Assembly: GCF_019578655.1 (NCBI RefSeq) | Contig: NC_063256.1 | Span: 4,278,001-4,342,000, forward strand | DNA from: Ricinus communis | Lineage: Eukaryota > Streptophyta > Magnoliopsida > Malpighiales > Euphorbiaceae | Length of the DNA: 64,000 bases | Direction of reading: 5' to 3' | Shown: piece after piece, positions 1 to 13,976 of the stretch | How positions within the stretch are numbered: the stretch's first letter is position 1 | How the letters are laid out: each line of letters starts with the position of its first letter | Program-made: the position numbers and the translations under genes | Notes under the pieces: generated by a model | What the model was told of the DNA's origin: nothing | The model's database searches: none | Seen by the model: the letters and a program-made list of their open reading frames with translations, nothing else

Positions 1-3000
1 GGTTAGTAGCAAACAAATAAATCAAGAATAATTAAATTTAGTGGCTTTTTAAAAGGCATGATGATGATGATGTCAATAATTGCCCAATCATGTGTCCTCA
101 ACTAATGGGAGATAATCCTTACTGTCCCTTAATGCGCTATCACTTCACAAATTAAGGGAGTGTCTAACAAATTAAAGAGATTTCGTTAGACACCGAATCA
201 TTTCGTTTCTATGACTTTTAAAGGAAAAAGGCACATGACTAAGCCGATGCATTATCAGTATATGCATATGGAGAAAAGTTGATGTCATTTTCGAATCCAA
301 AGAAATTTTTTGGCCCATATAAAAGTGTTGCCTTAGCTTCAATTATCTTTACCTAGCTGCAGTTTGTATTTTGCCTTTTTGCATGAAAAGCAAGAAAGTG
401 CCATCACCCACTTTTACTAAAGCCTAAAGGGTCATCCACAGATTCAAATCTTTATCATTACAATTGGCTCTTCACCAATGTCATTGCCAATACATACTTT
501 TCTTTTATGATTATTGTTTATATATGTGCAACAAAATGGTGCTGGTTTGAGTTTGGTGATTCTTGATTACAACTTTGTAATCTCTTATTCATGACAAATG
601 ACAGTGTTAAAGGATCTTTCTGCCGATTTTCGTTTCATGTTTGTTCGCTTTTGGTGTTTGTGTTAATTAATTTGACAACCTAAATTAGTTCGAGATAAAG
701 TAGCACGTACGTGATGGACTCTTCTTGCAGCATGCCATATTAACAAGGTCTGCGTTTTGATTTTTCTATTATATATATATATATATATATTACATTTCCT
801 AACTGCACTTCTTCAACAATGCACCCTTGCATGATTAGTTTCGTCGTAGGCCTTATGGCCCAGTTATAGCTTAGCTTTCATCAGACAGACTTTCCATTGT
901 TTGATTGAAAAATGTACGAGACATAGACCCAAAAACTTAGGTAATTGAAGTCTAACAGAGCCATAAAACTAAAACAAATAAAATAAAACATTAGAAAGGA
1001 GAAATTTGGAATATTAACATGAGAAATTATATAAAGAAACGAAATAGATTGCTCCCGACAAGAAGCCGATAGCAGCACAAACAAATGGTTATTTCAGCAG
1101 GTTAGAATACAAAACTTTGACAAGTCCAGAAATTTGAATTTCTAAAAAATCAAATCCACTTTCTTTTTCATTCATACTTCTAGCCGTGATTTTCTCAAAT
1201 TCTTTCTACTTTTAATCTCTCAACTAAATGTCCCTTTAATTAAAATATTATACATTTTTCTTTTTGAAATTTATATCGGTAACCAAAATTTAAGATTAAA
1301 AATACGTATAATAGTATTGGATATGCAAATTAATTTAAGGAGGAACCATTTCAGTTAATAAATAGATTACATGTAAAAATCTTCTGCATGTAAACGTAAC
1401 TCATTTACTACACAGCTTACGGCCACATTATCCACATATAGAGACATTAGCTTAAAATCTTGGACCTCCATATTATATTTGGACCAGAAAATTCAAGAAT
1501 ATTTCTGGGTTCAAATAATTGAGATGAAAGGTCAATATCAATAGAAACAAGAATGGTTGTATACGCTGTATATATAGCTCAATCATTATGGGGAAAATAA
1601 GAAAAGAAACAGACAGTAGTTTACCTGTTATCTTTTCCCATAATCCTTATTTTCTTTGGAGATATCTATAGTAATATATGTCGGCGCAGTGATTTAGACA
1701 AAAATTGGTTCCGAATGATTCACAAAAAGACATATTAAGTAGACTAATCAAATCACCTCACCTCTCTCTCTCTATCAATAGACTATGGTACTAGTGGCAA
1801 GTGTTCCTTTTGGATGAGGCTGCTTCAATCATGGAGGTAAACATTCATACAAATGCCTATTCCTTTGAAAGCTACACCTTTCTATCATTTCTTTTTTCAA
1901 GGGGCTACCCAAGTTTCTCTTTACATTATCATTCAAATTATATGTCTTCCCACTCATCCTGTAATCCTTTCACACCTAAAATTGGGCGATTATATTGTAG
2001 ACTAGAAAACCACTAACTTAAAATGATTTTAATTAACTTGTTTGCTGGTGTGAGATATCATTCTTTTAAGACTTGCAAATGGGACTTTATTTTATGGTGC
2101 CCTTTAATTATTTGTAATGGTCTAAACTCAAACAAATCTAGTTAATGTTTAATAAAATTTAAATATTTTATTTAAAGTCTTAACAAATTTAATAAGCTGG
2201 AAACTATATAACAAGAGTTAATTACATCTTACAGTTAATGTATATAAGAATTCAGACAGTGAGGAGGAAAGATATGATTTTAAAGTCCTTTTAATTTCAA
2301 CAACAAATACTTTACCACTTAGAAATAGAACTTAAATATAAATCGTTAATATAAATTCGTAAAAGCTATAGATAATACTAAAATTTAAGATTTTATCTTT
2401 TCAATTAAAAAAGAAATTTAAGATTGTAATTGGAAGATTGAAAATGGGTAGTGGAGAGTGCAATTCTGCTTTGGAAGTTTAATAGTCAATCACGTGGCAA
2501 GCAGCGACTTGGAAATCAAGCATTTAGTGGGTCCAATTATCAGAGACATAAAATGTTTTCACATAAATGGTGACGGTGACTTATGTTTTCAAATTCTTGG
2601 TGGCCTATTCACATCAAATCATTGATGCATCTTCGTCGTAATTATATGGATAATGACTCATAATTTTCTCTTTTTCTTTTTATTTACAGGAAATTGAGTC
2701 TATCATGTCTGGATTTTATATTTTTAACTCATGTGTTTCATCTTTTTTAATTCTAGAACTCACTAATTTATCATATTATATTTTTTATTTTTTATTTTGA
2801 TAATTAAAACAATACCAATTTTTTCACTGGGGTCAAATCAATTAACTATTTAATTCAGTACCCAATCTAGATTAAACATTTACACTATTGAGTTTAAAGT
2901 AATATTAATTCTGCCCTTAAATTATTATTCACAAATCCTTTCTTAAAAAAAAAAAATAAAAAATAAAAGACTGATTTGCATCTTATATGATACATGTCAC

Positions 3001-4036
3001 AATTTGGTGAACGTTAAAAATCATTAATAGTTAGTAAAAAAATGGTGAAGGACACATCCTTAAAAGTTATGAGGTCATTACTAGGTCAAATGTTATAATT
3101 AACAAAGATAATCCACATTACTTAGCCTCTAAACATAAACATAACCATGTAAAACAACACAAGACATTACTCTTAAGCAAAATGATTAACAGCAGCAACA
3201 AAGAAAAGGACAGAAGCAAGTAACAATATATACATATAGAATAGAAGAGCGGAGCCTAAATGGGTCATGGGCGGCTAACATAGCCCAGCCCAATTCAGAA
3301 GCAGACACATCACTTTTTTTTTTTTTTATAATTCTATTTTATCTTTTATTATCATTTCTGAGTCCAGAAAAGCAGGCAGTATGCTAAAAGTCATGCTTGA
3401 TGTGACCCAACTCCTTTTCTTTTCCCTCCCTCCCCTTTTCAAGGATGAACGGTCCATTTATTCTTAATTAAATAGAGGGTTTCTTTTTCTTTTTCAAAAT
3501 AGATATATACAAATGATCATATAATAATTATCATTTTGTGAATAATCATCTAAATATTGGACATTATAGTACTAGTATATAACTATATATTAAGCTAATG
3601 ATCTACGCATAGGAAATCAAAATGGCCGATTAAATATATATATATATTCTTACACTAGAATATATGAATGAAGTGTAGATATTGGAGAATATTTTCTATA
3701 TCTTTTGGTGTTTGCTACTTCTTGTAGAATTTGGCAACAAAGAAATATATGTTTCTACTTAAATGGAGAATCAACTTATTTCTAAAAGGAAATTGACTTT
3801 TTCATTTAAAGAAAAAAGATATTTAAACTTATACAAAATCATAATAAAATATAATTTATATAAAGATGTATTAATTAGCTACCAACCACCACTTCCCACC
3901 ACATTTGAGAATACTAGACATTGGCTGTCGACAATGATCACAAATATAATGTTTCAATTTTTGTAATTTTGAAGATTAAAAAAAAAACTTTAGAAAGAAA
4001 ATAAACTTTATTAGACCTCAAAATAACACCAGCGAT

Positions 4037-4037
4037 G

Positions 4038-4104
<67 letters not shown>
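4037..4104. repeat. ATA/TAA trinucleotide microsatellite
   Basis: An essentially perfect trinucleotide run of about 68 bases, the longest simple repeat in the window. It lies in geneless DNA and is likely to vary in length between individuals. Confidence 0.95.
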
Positions 4105-4106
<2 letters not shown>

Positions 4107-7100
4107 GAATCAAATTATCAGAATTATGATATATTACTTTATCTTATTAAGAACTTAAACTATATATTGTTAAAAATATGCTAAAGTGTTGATTTGAAAT
4201 TGACAATAAAAAAATTATTTATTTCAAATAAAATATAGACTCATAATTCTTCTTTTGCTTTAATTTTAACTTTTTTTTATTTTAATCTTGAATTATAAAA
4301 TAAAATCCGATAAATAAATAACTCTTGGAATTCAGCTCAAAGGCAATAATCGAATCTTCTGATGAAAATATGAATCAGTCGAATTTGAATTGCTCGTAGA
4401 TTTTCCTTTTTCCTTAAAAGAAAAAGGAAGAAGAAAGTTTTCAAAGGGCATGGCGGGGAGCGTGAGAAGCAAACGGACGCGTGGCAAAAGGATAGGGAGG
4501 GGGAATGATGGCGTAAGCCCTAGGAGGAAGATTCCAACTGTCGAGAGCGACGTGGCATTGTCAGCTAAACAACCAACTTAGCCAGGGAGAGTAGAGAAGG
4601 ACATTCCCATTTACTGAGCTGGACTGTGGGTCCCATCTTCAATGCAAATGCAAGTGCATTAGTTTATTCATTTTTTATTTTTATAATATTTTCTTTTTCC
4701 TTTTACAAAAAAAAAAAATAAAAAAATAAAAAAATAATTGTACTGGCTCTGTTCGTCGACCAGTTCTTGCAGCCATTTGCTTAGTCTGTTTGGTAGCAGC
4801 AAAAGAAATCATACAAACTAAATATAAGAATTCATTGTTTACTGTTTACAAACAAAATGGTCAACTTTAATGACTTCTTCTTGGTATCTGTAAAAATAAG
4901 GATGACCTTAATCAGTTATCTCTTATTATATAGTCTAAGAGTTATTGAATCTTTTATAAATTAAAAAATGATATGTATAGCCTTTTTATGATATTCTTGT
5001 TCATTTTTTTTTATATTATCAAAGAGAGCATGGATAATCAATAACTTAGATATCTATTTATATTAATATGTTTTTGTGATTAATTTAGTTAATTATACTA
5101 ACTTGTCCTTGTTAACGGTTATATTAATCATTAATAATATAATTACAACATGTAGTAATTAGCATATCTTCTATCCTTTCATTTTATATGATATCTCTAT
5201 TACATAAAAAATCCTGACAATCAAAGAAGAACAAAATTATGACGATAGGCTTCTTTTATCAATGCTGAAATGTGTGTGTGTGTGTGTGTTTTTTTTTTTC
5301 AGATCAATTATATCCACAAAGCATTGTTGAAGTTATTTAAAATGTATACAAAAAGCACACGCATTTATACTAATAAGAAGTCAATAGACAATTAATAAAA
5401 ACCTAAGTATATTCTAGTAGGTGCTACTAGGATCAGATTAGGCCATCAAGAAAAGCAAAAAAATAAAAGATGAAGAATGAGAGGTTGGATCAGATGCACA
5501 AATAATCTTAAGGATGAAAATGGGGATGTGTAATAGATGCATGGAATGGATGCCCTGTGCTGCTCTTGTTTAAGAGATCTATAAGCCCTATCAGATCAAA
5601 GACAGAAGAGAATCCTCATCACTTTCCGTACCCTGCTGCACTAAAAGCAATGTATTCATATTTATCGTCAGTGGGTCATTCTTTACCCGCAACTCTTTAC
5701 ACTAATTATTTATTAAATTGCCTTGATTTTTGGGTATATATATGGACCAAGCTACATGTTATCTTGATCAAAGGAGCAGGACATGACATAGCTGCTTTAG
5801 AGCTTATCAGCTTATAATATATATATATACACACTCATAGAACTTCTTTCAAATGATTAATAATCTAACTGATGCTTGGTCGGTCAGTCTCGTTTATGAG
5901 CAAAGATTGAGTCGTAATCATATGAAGTCAACTTTTAAGACCACATCAAGTTTTGGCCATTTGTTTCTAATACTGATACAAGAACTCTGGCCAGATTGTC
6001 TGCAATATTATTCAACTAATTCAGTTGTAACATTCTTCTGAAGAATAAAAATGTAAGAAAAAAGCCAAATAAAAATCTATTGATATTGTTGAAGTAATGT
6101 AAACGAGAAATTAATCCAGTCAGTGGTCATAGGAATAAGCTATTGATGCCCAATCCACACCGTATTAATAAAAGGTGGAGTAGCATTTCGTCATAGCTTA
6201 GCTCGGAATATGAACTCATACGGATATAGATAGGTGTTTGTTGGCCACAATAAAAGAATTTTGTACTAGTCGTTGTTTGGATGGGAACAATACCCATGAG
6301 TTGACCTGATGATTCTGGCAATGGGTTGTTTTTATTTTGCACTGACACATTTGATTAATCAAGAATTTGACTATTCATATACATATACATATACATATAT
6401 ATACCGATCTTACAATAATGTCGGCAGATTTGCTTGTGCAGGCATGCACAAACATATACATAATTGATCTGGAAATTTCATACATCTTGACTTTTGGCAG
6501 AAAGAGAAGGACCTCTAATATAGATTTAGGGTCATCAACCGACTTCTTTAAGCCTAAAATAAGTGCAACTCATGATATTTGCCTAGTTATTATAATTTTG
6601 AAGCAAGCATCGCTGCTGTTATACCAAATCCAAAAACCTCATGCTTCAAAATCTAAAACCCCAAACCCAGTATTAATATTTTATATCTTCAAGGAGTACT
6701 CTCTTTTTGTTTGTTTTTTTAATAATTTATTTGTTCTAAAATTTGTCTGGTTTCATCTTTCATTAGATTTTTTTTTTTTTTAATTCTGAATTGAGGCTTA
6801 TAATCTACAAATTAACTTTTTCTATCTGATCGCCTGAGTATAGCAATGGGGTTCTCGATCAAAATCTAAATTCATAATCATAAGCACTTAAAAAAATTAT
6901 TTTAGTAGTAGTGACTGACAAAAAAAAAAAAAACTTATAATGAAAACCGTAATAATAAAATGAATGGTGGTAGGAAACGTAATAATAAAGAAAAACTAAG
7001 TTCTTGGAATGTTAAGGTTGTAAAGAATGATATACAGAGCGAAGGCATGCATTAGTTTTGATGAATGATGGTTAGTGAGTTTGTAACTTTCAAGTGATGA

Positions 7101-7864
7101 AACCATCTTGACCAAAAATAGTGGAGAAAATGACTTAATGGTAGCTCAGTAACGGCCAACATTCCGACAAATTTGTTTGCATGATTAGCCAAAATGGATG
7201 GTGAGCCATCTTTATCACCGGCATGGGTGGCAAGGCACGTGATTTCTCAGCAACGCATTTGCCCCAAAAAAAAAAAAACATAAAAATTCCATCCATTAGC
7301 TACTACTGTGGTATATCATCACTTTAAAGTAGTGCTACCTTTTTCTTATTGCTTTCATGGTTGATTTATAGTACATCATCTTGGCTAGCTTTGGGACCAT
7401 GTAATATTATAGTACTATGGAATAAGGATTTGTAGTCAAGCCAATTCATGGCCTAGAGCTAGCATGAAAAAGGATTTTGATCCTTAATACATATATCTTT
7501 ATTGGGTCCTAGCTAGTCTTATATTTATATTCCAATCAGTCGCAGGCTGCCCAATTTTAAGCATTGCTACTGAGTTAATTACATTATCTAAACATGGGTA
7601 ATTTTGGAGAGCACCAAACAGCAGGTATGGACTCCATATCTATAAGAGATTAAAAATGGAAATAATTATGATTAGTGACTGAATAGATATACGTATATGT
7701 GCATATTGATTTCTAATTTCTTGGGCAGAAGAGAGCTCTCTCTCTGTAGATATATTTCCTTGTCAATGAAAAAACTTCAACCAACTACATGGAAGAATTA
7801 ATACAGGTGGTCCCTATGAATTGATGATTCTGATTGACTATATCTCTCTAGCTAGCCAGCTTGG

Positions 7865-7869
<5 letters not shown>

Positions 7870-7896
<27 letters not shown>
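7870..7896. repeat. TA dinucleotide microsatellite
   Basis: A perfect TA run of about 27 bases in geneless DNA. Similar shorter runs occur near 769-790, 18456-18479 (HVA22 intron 4), 34209-34232, 55890-55912 and 62102-62122. Confidence 0.9.
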
Positions 7897-7899
<3 letters not shown>

Positions 7900-10800
7900 A
7901 GTGAAATTTTAGTGGGGAATTAATCTTTGCCACTAAAACTCTTATGAAAAAACCAGATCTAATTTTGAAATATAATTTCATAGGACCATATTAAACATAA
8001 TGTTATATTTGATTGAATCTTTCTTCACAATAATTATGATGGAAAAAATATCAAATTCAAATTAAACGGATTCAAAACACTCTTACTGCATGGATCGGAA
8101 TATACTTATTCAATTGAATGGATTGATTCAATTAATAAAAATTATGTTTCGTAATTTCATAATCCAATTTAGAATTCAGTTCATTTGAGAAAAATATATG
8201 AAAAAAATAAAATGATAATAATAAAGTTATAGTAAAATTGAAAAAGATATTTTAATATTACGAAATGCATCAATAAATTAATATGAAATTCATTTGAAAA
8301 TTCTATCTATTTTATTAGAATTTAGTATAATTAATTCCACCTAAATTTAAATATGTAGAAATCTAAATTAACTTTCACTTTATTCAAAGCGAATAAGCTT
8401 TAAATTTACAAATAAATTTCATAAATTTTATAGATTTCAAGCAGATATAATATTATTTTTTTTATTAAAATAAATTGATACAATCGACTTTTTTTAATAT
8501 TTAAAAAATAGAAAGTACAAGTTATTCGAACTCTGTGCTTGTTTATTCGACATATTGATGAATTGCGTCAACCTTATAATGAGATTTATATAAAAGGAAA
8601 GCAGTTATTCTATTTATAAATGTATGATTTAAGATTTAAGATTTATGCAGTTTTCTTTACCAAATAAAATAAAATAAAATAAAGCAGAATATGGTATAAA
8701 GGAAAAATGTAAAGAAATGATAAATGTAATAAGATGAATAACATGGTAAGTGTCAGAGCATCAATGATTATGGGTTTGATTCTACCTTATGACCTATACG
8801 AATTGTACCATTGACAAAGTTGATAACCTAAAGGCTTACACACAAAATAATTGTAAATTCTGGTTAGGATTTGACTGGGAACGTGATTATGTCGTTAGAT
8901 TTGGTGACATTTCCATGAGACACAACCTTGATATTATTGGTTTCATCTCTAAAATTATAGGAAATTTATATAAGAAAATGAAAAAAAGAAGAAGAAAAAT
9001 TGATGAAAAAAAAGGACGATGGAAAAGAAAAGAAAATAAAAGAAAGAAAGCTGATAGACGATTTGTGTACGTGAGACAAAATAGGGAAAGGGTGAAAAGA
9101 CTAAGTGTCATCTAAATCAGGTTTAGTACAAAATCATCAAACGTAAACACAACCTTATTCTATTTTTTTTCAGTCTTAGGAATGTTCATTATCAATCTGA
9201 TCAAAGTGATAAATGTAATATAATTTGCTGATAACATTATTAGCAGAAACTAATGATTAGAATTACTTGATGAAATGAAATGGGTTTTCATCATTGGTTA
9301 GGTATGTTGGTTGTTGAAAATTTCTGAAGCCAGCTGCTAGCTACTTTATGTCCATGAATATATTTTTTTGTTCCCTTCCAAGTTACATTTCAGACCTTCA
9401 GGCACATGGCTTAAACATGACATGCTTCTTTTTTTCTCTATCTCTTTCTTAATTTGTTATATGTATTATATGTGTAATACAACAGTTATATTTTCATTTT
9501 TCACTTGAATAAATTAAGATTTGTTTTGATATATATTTATACTGTGAATTTTTCACAGGTGAGATAGAGGGAAAGTATACAAATGATACATAGCTAGTCT
9601 TATCCGAGAGAGAATATGGGAAATTGAAAAGGAAAGACCAACACAAAAGGCTGAAGCTGAAGGATGTACTTGTAGGTCTAATAATGAATTTTGTCACAGT
9701 GACTTTTTTCCCCTTCTGATACTACTGTTCTTACGAATTGGGTCAAGACAAGACTATGAAAATATGAGATTTATAATTTAAAGATTTATATTATATTATT
9801 TTATATTTTAAATAGAAAGCAACTCTTTTATTTACCATATTGAGCTCCATATTCATTATAAAATTATGAGGTTTTGGATTTCAACCATAGTTGAAATTCA
9901 ATTGATAGAAAAAGAAAAAAAAGAAATTCTATGATTTAACATATGACTGTAAGTTTTGCTCTTATAGAAGAAATAAAATTAAAAAAGATAAACTAAGTAT
10001 AACAAATTTAGAAGGAATTAAGTTAAAAATTCAATGTCTTTATTTCCATTTGAAAACTGCTTCAGTTCCAGTTACTCCAAGGACTAGACCTTGACACATT
10101 TTTACAATTTTCATTTCTTAAGCAATAATTAGAAGAAAAAATTATTACAGTTTTAGTTGAATGAGAATTTCTTTTATTTTTTCCAGTAACTATATCAACT
10201 GTGATAACATACATATATCCTGAATGAGGAAAATGATGTCATATTAGTGTCTGTGATGGTAAAACTTTGTCTGTACGACCAGCCAATTTTGTATTGAGAT
10301 CATTAATTATATAGATAAGGGTTTTCTTTTTCTACAGATACATCTGAAGAAATTGTCTCCCTAGCTAGTTCTTTGGCAGCATAAAAATTTTGAAATCTAA
10401 TGGTCCAAAATTGTTAATAGAATGGAAAATTTTGTTTGACATCTGTAACTTTCTGAATTTAGTTTATCCACTAGGTTGGATCTTTAGTATGTGACAAAGA
10501 GATACAATAACATCTACTTGTAAATCTTTATGATCACAGAAAAGGCAAATTTTGAAGTTTGAGCTTTTAAACTAAATTAAAAAGGAAAATTAAAATTGAA
10601 GTGCTCCATAATCTTTTCTTAAGAAAGATTTTGTTAACGAGGACCACAAACCTTTTGTAGGATGGCTCGCAAGTCCTATGATTGAGACCTCAAATTTTGG
10701 CTTTATTAATTACCTTAGACATCTGCTAAAACTAATTCTGCATAACCATATTGTTAACTATTTACATATGTAATTTCTTTCCTTCCAAATTTTAGAAAAT

Positions 10801-11544
10801 CAAATATTCATCGGTTTAAATGTATTGAAATGAATATGTTTGTAGAGGTGTTGGAGTAGCATCCATCAAGATGATTTTAGGATCTTCAAATCTGTTTTGT
10901 TATTTGTCTTGACATGTGTGTTATATGTATGTGTATATATATCCCTCTGAATAATAGAAGGGAGAGAAAAGAAAATATAGGGTTAGAGAGATTGACGTTC
11001 AAGTGAGCTCTGATTCAAGGCATCATGCAATAGTTATTAGGATGAACCACTAATTACGTACCATAAACCCTGATATTTGGAGATTAATAAACATCTATAT
11101 TCTATATAGTTTTTGATTTAAGTATATATATGGTTCCCATTAATGGATTAATACTGTGGATGACTAATGACTTCTGTTATCATATATATATTTATCAAAT
11201 GTTATAGCGAATATAAGAAAACTATATATAGTCCATAATTAGTCGAAAATGACAGTAAAAAGAAAATTCCAATAGGAAGCTGACGCCTGGTAATCTCTTT
11301 ACCTAATCTATCCTTATTTATTTATCTGTTTTTGTAAAAAGAAAATAGAATAAATAATGAGTTTGGACATAATGAGTCTTTGAGGAGATGCGATGAAAAT
11401 GGATTAAGGGAAAGAAAAGCAAATGGGCAAAAGAGCAAAAGGCAGAGAGAGGAGAAGCAATGATTACTGAAATGCACTGGGAACCACAATTAATTATCTT
11501 TTTTTTTTTTTTTCTTCTTCAGTTTTTTTGACTTGGGGAGTTGG

Positions 11545-11610
11545 GGCCCCACACTCAGTCTCAGGCCACCACTGTCTTTATGGATCGAATGATAAATAGC
11601 ACCGCACGTG
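11545..11610. promoter_or_regulatory. Upstream region of the TCP gene with class I TCP motif and G-box
   Basis: GGCCCCAC at 11545-11552 is the reverse complement of GTGGGGCC and fits the class I TCP consensus GTGGGNCC. CACGTG at 11605-11610 is a perfect G-box. Both lie 620-690 bases upstream of the TCP start codon in a locally less AT-rich patch. The motifs are visible in the sequence; that they regulate the gene is inference. Confidence 0.45.
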
Positions 11611-11978
11611 GAGTCTGAACCAAGCCACTGTCCAACCATAATAAACGCCTCTAATTAAATTGATAAAACAAACAAGTAAAATCCCCATAAATCTGGCAAC
11701 AATATACTTTGAATTTTCTTTCTTTTCTTTAAATTTAAAAAAAACCATTTCTTTTCTTTTCCTTTTTCTTTCTGTTGATCTTGTTTGGTAACAATATTTT
11801 TCTTTCTTTTTTCTTTTTAATAAAAATGTATCCCACCATCAGCTCCATAATTCTCACTCATTGTATATGTTGCTTAAAGCTTGCACCCTTTGGCCTCTTC
11901 TCCTATCTCTCTCACCTCTTTGTGAGAAAACAAATCAACTGATCAGCTTGCCATCCCTAAGGGAAGAAATTCAATTCT

Positions 11979-11981
<3 letters not shown>

Positions 11982-12014
<33 letters not shown>
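11982..12014 (+). repeat. CT dinucleotide run in the probable 5' leader of the TCP gene
   Basis: A perfect CT run of 33 bases, 222 bases before the TCP start codon and probably inside the 5' UTR or core promoter. In plants GA/CT repeats of this kind are targets of BBR/BPC proteins. A second CT run of similar length lies downstream of the gene at 13981-14011. Confidence 0.8.
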
Positions 12015-12017
<3 letters not shown>

Positions 12018-12236
12018 TAACCCTAACAACGCCACCACCACATAACAGATAAGTTACTGATAGAGAAAGAAAAGAAAAGAAAAGAAAGAAATAGACCCAC
12101 TTGGCCACCCAAGTGAGTGAATTGAGGGTCACCTTATTATACAGATATACTACTAGTACTACAAACACAGCACAAAAGCAATTAAAAATTTTCTTTTTCC
12201 TTTTTTTTAAATATAATCCAACTCTCCCCACATCAC

Positions 12237-13499
12237 ATGATCATGGAACCTGAAAATGGGATCCGCACCAGGCCTAATTTCCCTCTTCAATTACTAGAAA
12301 AGAAGCAAGAACAAGAACAAGAACAACAGCAGCATCAACAGCAATTACCTGATCATCATCTTCTTCAGCAGCAGCAGCAACAGCAACAACTTATCTCCTC
12401 TTCTTCTTCTTCCAAGAAACCTCCTCCTAAACGTACCTCCACCAAAGACCGTCACACTAAAGTGGAAGGCCGCGGCCGCCGGATCCGTATGCCTGCAACC
12501 TGTGCTGCTAGGGTTTTTCAACTCACACGTGAACTTGGCCACAAGTCTGACGGTGAAACCATTGAATGGTTATTACAACAAGCTGAACCTTCTGTTATTG
12601 CCGCCACCGGTACTGGTACTATTCCCGCCAACTTCACTTCTCTTAACATCTCACTCCGCAGCTCTGGTTCTTCCATTTCAGCTTCTCATCATCTAAGGAA
12701 CACTTATTTCAATCCCAACTTCGTTTCCCATCAGCAGCACCTGCGCAATAGAACCGACTGGGAAAGAAGCATAATCATCGACGAAGCTACTTCTCAGCAC
12801 CAAAGGAGGATTCTTTTCCCTGATGATTCTTTAAGCTTTAGTTCTATTAGTTCAAGTAATAATAATGCAGGTGGGACTTTGAATACCGGTGCTGGTGTTG
12901 TTTTACAAGGAGCTGCTACTACTTCTGCCGATGTTAGTAAGCAAGAAGTACGCGATACTAGTACTTGTTTACAAGTACCCCATGGGGATGTGGAGACTAG
13001 TATAGGAAGAAAGCGAAGGTCTGAACACGAATTGTTATCTCAGAGTCATTACCACCAGATGGGAAGCTATTTATTGCAATCTACTAGTTCTGGGACAATT
13101 CCAACGACTCATAGTCCGACTCCGGCAACATTTTGGATGGTGACTAATCCTAATAGTAATCAAGTGATTAGTGGTGACCCTGTGGTGACATTTCCATCAT
13201 TTAGTGCTAGTACTAATAGTATGTATAGAGGTTCTATGTCCAGTGGTTTGCGTTTTATGAATTTTCCTACTCCAATGGCTCTTTTGCCTAGCCAACAATT
13301 GGATTCGCCAACTAGTGGTGGCGGCGGCGGTGGCGGCGCGGGCAGTGGTGGCAGTAGTATTGTTACTGATAGTCACTTAGGTATGCTGGCCGCGTTCAAT
13401 GCATATAGGCCGATTTTGGGCAGTGGCGCCCCAGAGTCTCCGGCAAGTGGGTCAAATCCACACCATGGAGGAAAGGATGAGCATGATACAACTAGCTAG
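12237..13499 (+). CDS. TCP15: Class I TCP transcription factor, TCP15-like
   Basis: This intronless gene encodes 420 residues. The TCP domain spans about residues 66-122: a basic region ([13 protein letters not shown] from residue 70) followed by the helix-loop-helix ending in the W-LLQQAEP signature. The short basic region is the class I (PCF) form. Cys89 is the conserved Cys20 of class I domains, known to be redox-sensitive. RPNFPLQLL near the N-terminus, [10 protein letters not shown] in the middle and a C-terminal [12 protein letters not shown] stretch favour TCP15 over TCP14. Residues 24-59 are Gln- and Ser-rich, and a Gly run follows residue 360. The family binds GTGGGNCC and site II elements in the nucleus and promotes cell division and growth programmes. 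The first ATG is followed in frame by ATGG at 12243, which has the better context, so residue 3 may be the true start. A CT run lies in the leader. Confidence 0.95.
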   Translation: MIMEPENGIRTRPNFPLQLLEKKQEQEQEQQQHQQQLPDHHLLQQQQQQQQLISSSSSSKKPPPKRTSTKDRHTKVEGRGRRIRMPATCAARVFQLTRELGHKSDGETIEWLLQQAEPSVIAATGTGTIPANFTSLNISLRSSGSSISASHHLRNTYFNPNFVSHQQHLRNRTDWERSIIIDEATSQHQRRILFPDDSLSFSSISSSNNNAGGTLNTGAGVVLQGAATTSADVSKQEVRDTSTCLQVPHGDVETSIGRKRRSEHELLSQSHYHQMGSYLLQSTSSGTIPTTHSPTPATFWMVTNPNSNQVISGDPVVTFPSFSASTNSMYRGSMSSGLRFMNFPTPMALLPSQQLDSPTSGGGGGGGAGSGGSSIVTDSHLGMLAAFNAYRPILGSGAPESPASGSNPHHGGKDEHDTTS

Positions 13500-13976
13500 T
13501 CAGCATGCGTAGATATGAAAATGCAAGCTTATGGTTTGATCAATTGCTTTACTTTTCTTTACTTACTATATATTAATTGCTTAAGTATATATATATACAT
13601 ATGCATTTTGAGATATAGGGCTGAAGTTTAAATATTGCTTTGAAAGTTGGGTTTAGTATTCGATTTTGGTGTGACTTTTAATCAGAAAAAAAAAGTTAGG
13701 GTTTGATGAAGGAAGTATTAACATGATGAGTAATTTGCCTCCATTTTTTTGTTAATATGTGCCACTAAACATTTCTTTCCTCATTTCTTTACTCTTTCTT
13801 TTTTCTTTAAATAATTATAAAATGTTGGTTTGTTAGCAACTTTCACTACCTAAAAGGCTAAAACATGTCTTTTGGTTCAAGAAAGATAGATTACTATGCA
13901 TGCAATATTGTTGTAATGTAAAGCCTCATTACTAACTTCAACTTGAGTTTATTAGGTTTTAAGAAACTCTCAATTG

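Larger units (their letters stand above)
1..11544. other. Gene-poor AT-rich region upstream of the TCP gene
   Basis: I find no ORF here with a recognisable domain, credible splice structure or protein-like composition; the open frames are short and low-complexity. The stretch holds TA repeats (about 769-790 and 7870-7896), a long ATA repeat near 4.04 kb, a TG run at 5271-5289 and many poly-A/T tracts. A few less AT-rich islands stand out: about 2450-2640, 3240-3460, 4440-4650 and 7200-7260. They carry G-box and TGGGTCC/TGGGCC-type motifs and are listed as findings. No tRNA, rRNA or known miRNA precursor was recognised by eye. Confidence 0.6.

Noticed and set aside
6367..6783. 138-codon plus-strand open frame
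   Set aside because: It begins in a TATACA-type repeat (His-Ile run) and ends in a poly-T tract (Phe run). The middle resembles nothing known, so it looks like chance.
8789..9115. 108-codon plus-strand open frame
   Set aside because: The second half is a Lys/Arg run from A-rich DNA, the opposite strand is equally open, and no motif or splice context supports a gene.
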